This document shows positions 1 through 5,641 of a DNA stretch of 5,664 bases, piece after piece. The translations under genes were made by a program, and so were the position numbers. Source of the stretch: Candidatus Cloacimonadota bacterium (GTDB lineage: Bacteria > Cloacimonadota > Cloacimonadia > Cloacimonadales > TCS61). Each line of letters starts with the position of its first letter. Within the stretch, counting starts at the first letter, position 1. A model generated the notes under the pieces. That model did no database searches and had not been told where the DNA came from. It saw only the letters and a program-made list of their open reading frames with translations. The stretch lies in assembly GCA_003647825.1 (NCBI GenBank), contig QMNP01000121.1:1-5664 (forward strand), written 5' to 3'.

Positions 1-196
1 GCGAGTTTCCGTGGACGCATTTTTAAACAACGTTTCGCTTCGTTCCGTTTGCGAGTTTTTGATAGTGTCACGCCGGCCGTTAATCAACATGGAGCGAAGC
101 GGAATGTTGATTAATGTTTCGCGTGCGCCACGATTCTTCTTGCTTTTCTTCTAGCTGATTGTGGGCACGTTTGTTACAAGCAACTTTCATCCATCT
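1..196. other. Non-coding flank downstream of the gene pair
   Basis: No supported gene. Positions 1-60 carry GCGAGTTT twice (1-8 and 51-58) and TTCGCTTCGTTCC (34-46), nearly the reverse complement of the hairpin loop at 91-103. Positions 61-131 hold the long palindrome. Positions 132-196 are plain sequence apart from TTACAAGCAA (174-183), whose reverse complement occurs at 5553-5562. A 36-codon minus-strand frame at 80-190 exists, but its end is encoded by the palindrome and I do not call it. Confidence 0.6.
65..131. repeat. Long interrupted palindrome with perfect 11-bp core hairpin downstream of the 775-aa gene
   Basis: The core arms TTAATCAACAT (80-90) and ATGTTGATTAA (104-114) are perfectly complementary around a 13-base loop, GGAGCGAAGCGGA. 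Outside them, CACGC (69-73) pairs with GCGTG (121-125) across a symmetric 6x6 internal loop, and GTG (65-67) can pair with CAC (129-131). It begins about 65 bases after the TAG of the 775-aa gene, so it could end or protect that transcript. No U-tract follows on either strand, so it is not a textbook intrinsic terminator. Its GC content and motif repetition suggest a dispersed repeat element. Confidence 0.65.
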
Positions 197-2524
197 CTAT
201 TTAAGAAGCAGCAATTTCCTTTTTGACTTAAACTTATCATTCAAATTAAGCATCGCAATATACTCACCGCTGGCCACTCTTTTTCCTGCATCATTTCTAC
301 CATTCCAGACAAGTTCGAATTTTCCTGCTGAGGTGTTGCAATCCATCAAGGTTTTAACTTTCTGACCTTTGATATTAAAAATTTCTAGCTTAACTTTACC
401 AGACACAGGAAGATTGAATGCGATTTTTGTTTCAGGATTAAATGGATTCGGGTAATTGGTCATTTGAAATGGAATTTGCGGTATTTGGCTTTGGATTATC
501 CCAACAGAATCTGCTCCGAATTCATAGCAGCCCATATCAATAATGGCTGTTCCGTTATTGTCACCATCCCAAATTCGTTCATGGTGTAGAAGATCCCAGG
601 GAGAAATGAATAAACCAGTAGTATCTGCTGTGCCTGTATCTATGCAAGGAGAATACACGGTTAGTTGGTAAGGATCATTTCCTGATTGTAGAAACAAAGG
701 TTCTTCATTGATGTTGCCTTCGTTCCAGTTCACGATCTGCTGATTTCCCGAATTATAAATTCCGATCTCTCCACCTTGAATATTTGAATTTGTTATATCC
801 AGTGTACTAATAAATCCACTGCTGGCTGGATACATCGAAATCTCATAGGCATTATCTGGATTAAACATAATTGTATTATTGATATGTACATTTCCATTTA
901 CTCGTAATGTAGCCAAATTTGAATTGTTATTAGTAAAAGTACAATTACTGAAATAATACTCACCTTCTCCGTTTATACGAACATTATAACCACCTTCAGC
1001 ATTATTATCAGCAAATAAGCAGTTTATTATTTTCTTTGTAGAAACATGAGGATAAAATTCTGAAATACTTATATTTGCAGCATTGTAACCTAACGATGAT
1101 GAAGCATCGTTATTAATAAATTTACAGTTTTCTAAAACAAATTCACCATTTGACGATAATTCTAACGTTGAATTTACAATATATGGTACATTTATTACAT
1201 CACAATTATCTAATGTCACATTGTTCATTCTGCCATTTGATGAGAAACACATAAAAACAGGAAAGTCTTGAGTTGACGCATCGTGAACTGTTACATCTTC
1301 TATTTCTACATATTCGTTTTCCGCAATTACATTGAAGAAATTACCTGATTGTCCTGAAAAATTACAGTTTTTCATTTTGAAGTTGTTGCTAAAAACAATA
1401 CTAAATAAGGAATATGGAAATTCATAATCAAGAAAAAAACTAAAATTCATAATTTCAGAATATCCTTCTATATTAAATCCCCTTATTGTTGATGGGCAAA
1501 AATCGTTTATTATAATTGTATTAGTTTTATCTTCACCAATTATTAATAGATTCTTCTTGAAACCAAAAGGAAAAATCTGCTGATTTGATGTGTGTGAATA
1601 TGTACCGGATGAGACGTGTATAGTTCTATTTGCACCATCACTTACATCGATCAACCTGACTGCTGTAGAGATATTTCTCAAAGGTTCATTAAATGATTGG
1701 CCGGAATTGGTATCATCGCCGTCTTCCGAAACATACAGATCATTTGGGATTAAATCATGTAAACCAACTTCAATATCGAATGTAAAATAGGTGTTATAAT
1801 GGCTGAACTGATCAAAAGATTTAGCATAATATTCGTCCGGAATTTGAACAGAAAAAGTATCAAGAATTACATGAACATAATTGCAATGCTGGGCAAAAAT
1901 ATCATAGCCCGATGCTGCATTGTTATTGAAAATTGAATTTTTATTTACATCATCAAACGTAATAAAACTCGAGTCCGCAAGTGAAAGACCTCCGCCATGT
2001 GCTGCAGAATTTTGATAAATATTGTTATTTTCCAAAATTATGTCAGATAATGCAGAAAAAATACCCCCACCTATTGATGCAACATTATGTTTAATAATAT
2101 TACTCACGATATACAGATGTGAATAAATGGAATAAATCCCCCCTCCATTTTTACAATTGGAATTATTAAGAAAACCCGATCCATTTTGCAAAGTAAAACC
2201 TTGAATTGTTACACCAATTTGACATTCATTTATATATATGCAGCTTTCAATTCCCTGACCATCAATGATTGTTGAGTTTATATATTGAGGATTTGCTGTA
2301 GTGAGTTCCAAACTTGCTAAAGTGATGTTTTTGTTTTCAATATACACATTTTCAAAATAGGTTTCGGGATAAACGAGAATGGTATCAGAATCTGTGGAAG
2401 CATTAATGCCTTCTTGGATGGTCGTGAAGTCACCAGTGCCGTCTTGTTTGATGTCCCAGGTGGTGGATGTTAGTAACGAAAAAATACCAGCAAAAACGAA
2501 CAAAAGTATAATTTTGGTTTTCAT
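197..2524 (-). CDS. Secreted double beta-helix protein with T9SS-type C-terminal sorting domain (775 aa)
   Basis: Seen: a signal peptide (Lys at 2 and 4, hydrophobic core about 5-18, probable cleavage near 20-22) followed by a pectin-lyase-like entry motif, IKQDGTGDFTTIQEGI (25-40). Residues about 44-250 form the first beta-helix, rich in N-N-x-I turns, with three GGG(I/L) turns at 127, 152 and 177, exactly 25 residues apart. A second helix starts at about 262 with LYVSEDGDDTNSGQSFNEP, a DUF1565-like opening, and runs to about 610. Then come SPCIDTG (625-631) and DMGCYEFG (663-670), which often close such helices. Residues 690-775 are a FlgD-Ig/T9SS type A domain: NYPNPFNP, NIKGQ, VWNGR, ASGEY and a KRKLLLLK tail. 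Known of the family: such proteins are exported by Sec and then T9SS. Inferred: a cell-surface or released adhesin-like or glycan-binding protein. No catalytic residues are recognisable, so I give no reaction. The ATG start is supported by AGAAGAGGA four bases upstream. It lies 132 bp after the 846-aa gene. The family call is firm; the role is unknown. Confidence 0.93.
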   Translation of the reverse strand: MKTKIILLFVFAGIFSLLTSTTWDIKQDGTGDFTTIQEGINASTDSDTILVYPETYFENVYIENKNITLASLELTTANPQYINSTIIDGQGIESCIYINECQIGVTIQGFTLQNGSGFLNNSNCKNGGGIYSIYSHLYIVSNIIKHNVASIGGGIFSALSDIILENNNIYQNSAAHGGGLSLADSSFITFDDVNKNSIFNNNAASGYDIFAQHCNYVHVILDTFSVQIPDEYYAKSFDQFSHYNTYFTFDIEVGLHDLIPNDLYVSEDGDDTNSGQSFNEPLRNISTAVRLIDVSDGANRTIHVSSGTYSHTSNQQIFPFGFKKNLLIIGEDKTNTIIINDFCPSTIRGFNIEGYSEIMNFSFFLDYEFPYSLFSIVFSNNFKMKNCNFSGQSGNFFNVIAENEYVEIEDVTVHDASTQDFPVFMCFSSNGRMNNVTLDNCDVINVPYIVNSTLELSSNGEFVLENCKFINNDASSSLGYNAANISISEFYPHVSTKKIINCLFADNNAEGGYNVRINGEGEYYFSNCTFTNNNSNLATLRVNGNVHINNTIMFNPDNAYEISMYPASSGFISTLDITNSNIQGGEIGIYNSGNQQIVNWNEGNINEEPLFLQSGNDPYQLTVYSPCIDTGTADTTGLFISPWDLLHHERIWDGDNNGTAIIDMGCYEFGADSVGIIQSQIPQIPFQMTNYPNPFNPETKIAFNLPVSGKVKLEIFNIKGQKVKTLMDCNTSAGKFELVWNGRNDAGKRVASGEYIAMLNLNDKFKSKRKLLLLK
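1910..2146 (-). repeat. Three-unit 25-residue beta-helix repeat in the 775-aa protein
   Basis: Codons 127-205 of the 775-aa protein encode units opening GGGIYS (127), GGGIFS (152) and GGGLSL (177), followed by a degenerate unit opening GYDIF (206). Each unit continues with a strand of alternating hydrophobic residues and an Asn/Ala turn such as NNNIYQNSAA. About 25 residues fits one turn of a right-handed parallel beta-helix. The repeat is protein-level and only weakly conserved in DNA. Confidence 0.75.
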
Positions 2525-2528
2525 AATA

Positions 2529-2537
2529 TCCTCTTCT
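2529..2537 (-). promoter_or_regulatory. Shine-Dalgarno site of the 775-aa gene
   Basis: The minus strand reads AGAAGAGGA, then four bases, then the ATG at 2524. The purine-rich AGAGGA is a reasonable anti-SD match. It lies one base from the imperfect palindrome at 2539-2565, so that structure could affect access to it. Confidence 0.75.
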
Positions 2538-2538
2538 T

Positions 2539-2565
2539 GTCATCCTCAGCTTGACTGTGGATCAC
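2539..2565. repeat. Imperfect palindrome next to the ribosome binding site of the 775-aa gene
   Basis: Arms 2539-2549 (GTCATCCTCAG) and 2555-2565 (CTGTGGATCAC) pair at 9 of 11 positions. The two mismatches (C·C and T·T) sit at matched positions, and the loop is CTTGA. The sequence resembles the dispersed 'GTCATCCTGAGC...GGATC' repeats of many bacteria; that likeness is from memory and not searched. On the minus-strand RNA the hairpin ends one base before the Shine-Dalgarno site. Confidence 0.55.
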
Positions 2566-2596
2566 CATAAATTCCCAATCTAGTCGAGAATGCAAA

Positions 2597-2650
2597 TAAC
2601 CTTGCGAAGGTCGAGAAGTTGTGAAGGTTCCACAACCTACGCAAGGATTA
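2597..2650. repeat. Palindromic intergenic element with nested stems (REP-like or terminator-like)
   Basis: Outer arms CCTTGCG (2600-2606) and CGCAAGG (2640-2646) pair perfectly. TAA/TTA at 2597-2599 and 2648-2650 extend them past one bulged A. An inner stem GTTGTG (2618-2623) pairs with CACAAC (2631-2636) around a 7-base loop. It begins six bases after the stop codon of the 846-aa gene. No U-run follows the stem on the minus strand, so a classical intrinsic terminator is not supported. A REP-type element that stabilises or attenuates the transcript is the more likely reading. The octamer GTCGAGAA occurs inside it (2610-2617) and just outside it (2583-2590). Confidence 0.65.
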
Positions 2651-2656
2651 TTACAA

Positions 2657-5197
2657 TTATTTCAACATTAACATTTTCTTATTAAGCGTCTTGCCACATA
2701 CTGTTATGCGAAAATAATAGATTCCACTGGAGACCTGTTTACCAATGTTATCTTTGCCATTCCAAACAACTTCATAATTTCCTTCTGGTTGAGAACCCGA
2801 AACTAATTGTCTTACATGTTGTCCTTTTATATTATAGATTTCCAAAGACACTTTTCCATCTTGTGGAATATTGTAAGAAATCGTTGTTGTCGGATTGAAG
2901 GGATTGGGGTAGTTAGTTAAAGTTAATTCTATTGCTGATGGGATGATTGAAGAATCTTCTCTCAGCGAAACAAACCAGGCTTCTGCATTTTCTCCGGTAT
3001 TTAGTGATTGCTGTATTTTTTCTGGATCATTACTGCTTACGCATTTGTAAGTTGCAATAGTTTTGTTTTGCATAGCACTCCTGGAACCATAGTATAATTC
3101 AAGTTCAATATCTCCTGGATTAACAGACGTTGTGTAGGCATTGATTTGAGTAAGATCACTTTCCACTACCGTTGCTCCAATGCATTCATCACTCACAAAA
3201 GCACCTATTTCCTGGGGAAGATCGGTTTCATCAAGTTCGATGAATAACGGAATATAATCGATCTGTTCTTCATAGCTGTAGTATTCTGGATCAGCAAATG
3301 TACTTTTCGAATCTCCCGGTGTACCGTTATCCCAGCAGAAGCTGCTTATTGTATTGTGACATTTAACTTTAACCATATCCGCATAAGATAAAGTTGGTGG
3401 ATCATCTGTTTCATACGATGTCTTATATTTCCAGGTCCCTTCGCTGTAATAAGCACTCCAGTCCTGGTGTTTGATAGAATAAATATTGCCATTTTCCCAC
3501 TCATCACCAAAGGCATCAGAAAGCGTCTGGTTTTCTTCCAACCAATAACCGATCCAATTTTCATAGGAATTTCCATCAAGTTGAATATGAGTATTATCCG
3601 ATACTTTAAAACCGCTGATCTCCAAAGTTGCTGCTTCATTCATCTGGAAAATGTAGCCATCGGTTTTGGAGAATATGTATTCTGTACCTTGCCACGAGCC
3701 AAATTCTTTCCATACAAAATAGTCATTTTCATGGCTAACATATTCCAATTCGGAATCTTCATACGGATCAAGTATATCAAAGAGCAAATCGCCTGCTTTA
3801 TCGGGATCATAAGTAGAAGTCGAATGAACATCATCTAATGAGGGGAAAGAGAGCCATTTTAGACCATTATCCACCGAAGGATCAGGAAGTTCGATCAAGT
3901 CATAATTATGATCAATTGCACATACAGCACCAATATCGGAACGAGTATCATCAGCATCTGTTATTGTAGGATCACCGGTATCGATACAGGGGGATTTTGT
4001 GGTAGAACTCCATATAGGAGAAAATGTATTTGATGCAAGGTGCGGATTGCTTGAAATGTCATTAGAACCTGCTGTAACACTACAATAATTATTTGATCCA
4101 TTAGAATAAGGTGGATTATCATACACGTTATTGTAATCAATAGTTAAAGAATTGTAGTCGTTATTTGAACAAACGATACCTGACAAATTTGCATAAATGG
4201 CATTATTTACAATTTCGTAGTCACCCTCATCATCAGTAGCATCTATTACTATACCATTAATACCTTCAATTTCAGTACTATTTAGATTTTGAGTTATCGT
4301 GTTATTAAATATCTCAGCAATTGCACAATCCTTAAATTTAAGACTGTGTTGTTCTAAATTTGGTCCTTGGATATCCAGATATGCATTTTCATAACAAATA
4401 TTATTATAAAAACTAACACTATTACAATCCTCAAATGCTGCTATTACACAATTTTTAGGTAAATTCTGAAGATACATACTTTCAATGACTCCGTTTCCTT
4501 CAAAATAGTTGTTTGAAACTGAAATTTTTTGGTTTGAAGTAGCATATATAGCTCCACAATCAGCAGCAAAATTATCTATGAAATCATTGTTCATGATTTG
4601 TACATATCCATTGCTTATTGAACTAGTGTGAAAATCAATATAAATGGCACCGCCTATACTATAATCTTGCCAGGCATAGTAGGCCCAAACATTTTCAATA
4701 CCAGTGAAAGTGTTATTTTGAATTATCGCATTCCCATGACACACTATTCCTGATTTTTGATAAATTGGATATGCTGCATTACAACAATCTGTAATTATAC
4801 AATTTTCAATAGTACTAAAACCATATGATCCAGAACTAATCTTAATTCCTGTATAATCACCATCTTCAATTGTAAAATTTTTTATAACAAAATTTGAACT
4901 CACATTGATAATTTCCATTGCATTACTTGAACCATTTCCATCAATTATGCAAGTTTCGTTGTTAATGCCGATTATATCAATATCAACTTCGATAGAAGAT
5001 GGCAAGTAATAATATTGAGCACAATATATACCTGGGGAAACGTAGATGATTCCACCTTCAGATTGCATATCTTCATCATAAAATGCACCAGAAATTGATG
5101 TGTAATCACCAGTTCCATCTTGTTTTACATTTAAAACAACTGATAATAAAAACACGGGAATCATTATCATTAACACAATAATACTTTTTTTTTTCAT
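2657..5197 (-). CDS. Secreted beta-helix protein with aromatic-rich middle region and T9SS-type C-terminal domain (846 aa)
   Basis: Seen: a signal peptide (MKKK, then a long Ile/Val/Leu/Met core to about residue 20), then VKQDGTGDYTSI (24-35). A single Asn-rich beta-helix spans about 45-385 (N-N-x-F/I turns, GGAIY at 182-186, CGAIY at 214-218) and closes with SPCIDTGDP and DIGAV (402-425). Residues about 430-755 are not helix. They hold GLKWLSFPSL (445-454), a Trp/Tyr-rich block at about 514-615 (NWIGYW, QDWSAYY, TWKYK) and IGAFVSDECIGATVV (664-678). These resemble accessory modules of FCB secreted proteins, but I cannot name the domains. Residues 762-846 are a FlgD-Ig/T9SS type A domain (NYPNPFNP, NIKGQ, VWNGK, SSGIYYF, KKMLMLK). 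Start choice: an ATG at 5209 would add four residues, but GGAGG sits between it and the ATG at 5197, five bases before the latter, and nothing SD-like precedes 5209. Inferred: a surface or released protein. No active site can be recognised. First gene of the pair. Confidence 0.92.
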   Translation of the reverse strand: MKKKSIIVLMIMIPVFLLSVVLNVKQDGTGDYTSISGAFYDEDMQSEGGIIYVSPGIYCAQYYYLPSSIEVDIDIIGINNETCIIDGNGSSNAMEIINVSSNFVIKNFTIEDGDYTGIKISSGSYGFSTIENCIITDCCNAAYPIYQKSGIVCHGNAIIQNNTFTGIENVWAYYAWQDYSIGGAIYIDFHTSSISNGYVQIMNNDFIDNFAADCGAIYATSNQKISVSNNYFEGNGVIESMYLQNLPKNCVIAAFEDCNSVSFYNNICYENAYLDIQGPNLEQHSLKFKDCAIAEIFNNTITQNLNSTEIEGINGIVIDATDDEGDYEIVNNAIYANLSGIVCSNNDYNSLTIDYNNVYDNPPYSNGSNNYCSVTAGSNDISSNPHLASNTFSPIWSSTTKSPCIDTGDPTITDADDTRSDIGAVCAIDHNYDLIELPDPSVDNGLKWLSFPSLDDVHSTSTYDPDKAGDLLFDILDPYEDSELEYVSHENDYFVWKEFGSWQGTEYIFSKTDGYIFQMNEAATLEISGFKVSDNTHIQLDGNSYENWIGYWLEENQTLSDAFGDEWENGNIYSIKHQDWSAYYSEGTWKYKTSYETDDPPTLSYADMVKVKCHNTISSFCWDNGTPGDSKSTFADPEYYSYEEQIDYIPLFIELDETDLPQEIGAFVSDECIGATVVESDLTQINAYTTSVNPGDIELELYYGSRSAMQNKTIATYKCVSSNDPEKIQQSLNTGENAEAWFVSLREDSSIIPSAIELTLTNYPNPFNPTTTISYNIPQDGKVSLEIYNIKGQHVRQLVSGSQPEGNYEVVWNGKDNIGKQVSSGIYYFRITVCGKTLNKKMLMLK
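5185..5194 (-). repeat. A10 homopolymer within codons 2-5 of the 846-aa gene
   Basis: The coding strand reads ATG followed by ten A and then GT, encoding MKKKS of the signal peptide. Such runs are prone to slippage. A one-base change here would shift the frame immediately after the start codon. It may equally reflect the Lys-rich n-region in AT-rich DNA. Confidence 0.7.
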
Positions 5198-5200
5198 CTT

Positions 5201-5207
5201 TTCCTCC
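5201..5207 (-). promoter_or_regulatory. Shine-Dalgarno site that fixes the start of the 846-aa gene
   Basis: The minus strand reads GGAGGAA followed by AAG and then ATG, so the GGAGG core lies five bases before the ATG at 5197. The upstream in-frame ATG at 5209 overlaps this site and has only an A/T-rich stretch before it. This supports the shorter 846-aa product with the normal MKKK signal-peptide opening. Confidence 0.85.
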
Positions 5208-5342
5208 ATAAATTTGTTTTAAGAATTTTGTTTACTACTAATTAATCAAAAATCCAATGATAAATCTAAAATGATCTATCAAACAAACTTATTCTTACAG
5301 ATAATGAATAACATAATCTATCCCCCTTCACTGCAAATTGAA

Positions 5343-5462
5343 GGAAGAGAGTCCACAAATATTTTGACATCCCAATACTATTACTTAACTTGTGCATCGG
5401 GAAGAGTGTTGTGGAGAAATAATAAAAGGGCCGACCTTCGCTATTTCGATGCACTCTCTTCC
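5343..5462. repeat. Nested, split inverted repeat upstream of the 846-aa gene
   Basis: GGAAGAGAGT (5343-5352) is the perfect reverse complement of ACTCTCTTCC (5453-5462). GTGCATCG (5392-5399) is the perfect reverse complement of CGATGCAC (5447-5454). The two right arms are contiguous and form one 16-base arm, while the left arm is interrupted by about 40 bases. TCCACAA (5352-5358) and TTGTGGA (5409-5415) form another inverted pair that competes with this nesting. The element lies 146-265 bases upstream of the start. It could be a structured leader, a regulatory site or a decayed palindromic repeat. Confidence 0.5.
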
Positions 5463-5577
5463 TATTATTTTTTTTATCTATCCTCTATATACATATCCCA
5501 TATGTTTGGAAATTGTGACGCCACCACTCGATTTTTTTTATTTTTTTTTCGATTGCTTGTAATGTTCTGCGCAAGCT

Positions 5578-5598
5578 GCGGGATCGGAACGATCACGC
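5578..5598. repeat. GC-rich hairpin near the right edge (first of two)
   Basis: GATCG (5582-5586) pairs with CGATC (5590-5594) around GAA. GCG/CGC (5578-5580 with 5596-5598) extend it beyond one G·A mismatch, giving 8 of 9 pairs. The surrounding 40 bases are about 60 percent GC, far above the neighbouring T-rich DNA. Confidence 0.45.
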
Positions 5599-5619
5599 CT
5601 GGAAACGAACCAACCAAAA

Positions 5620-5641
5620 GTTTGAACCGTTAGGTTCAGAC
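5620..5641. repeat. Nine-pair hairpin with GTTA loop at the right edge (second of two)
   Basis: GTTTGAACC (5620-5628) pairs with GGTTCAGAC (5633-5641) at all nine positions on the plus-strand RNA, one of them a U·G wobble, around the loop GTTA. It follows the 5578-5598 hairpin by 21 bases. No U-run follows on the plus strand, so I call it a structured repeat rather than a terminator. Confidence 0.5.

Noticed and set aside
80..190. 36-codon minus-strand frame starting seven bases after the stop of the 775-aa gene
   Set aside because: It has only a weak ribosome binding site, no recognisable domain, and its last third is encoded by the perfect palindrome, so the frame is probably incidental.
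1910..2146. Regular 25-residue spacing considered as a CRISPR-like DNA repeat
   Set aside because: The periodicity is at the protein level (GGG turns of a beta-helix). The DNA units are not near-identical and there are no spacers.
197..2524. Pectin esterase or pectate lyase activity suggested by the DGTGDFTTIQ motif
   Set aside because: The motif marks the start of the fold. I see no catalytic Asp/Gln/Arg signatures of pectinesterases, so an enzymatic call is not supported.
3467..3838. 123-codon plus-strand frame inside the 846-aa gene
   Set aside because: It is antisense to a clearly coding region with intact domains and has no recognisable product.
5240..5285. Sigma-70-like promoter (TTGTTT and TATCAT, 18 bases apart on the minus strand)
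   Set aside because: The boxes are poor matches, and in such AT-rich DNA similar pairs occur by chance.
5266..5454. 62-codon minus-strand frame upstream of the 846-aa gene
   Set aside because: No ribosome binding site or domain. It lies across the split inverted repeat.
5532..5549. T8-A-T9 tract read as an intrinsic terminator on the plus strand
   Set aside because: No stable stem lies directly before it. The nearest palindrome (5491-5505) ends 26 bases earlier and is only six AT-rich pairs.
5271..5633. 120-codon plus-strand frame
   Set aside because: It translates T-tracts into Phe runs, spans the inverted repeats, has no domain and no convincing ribosome binding site.
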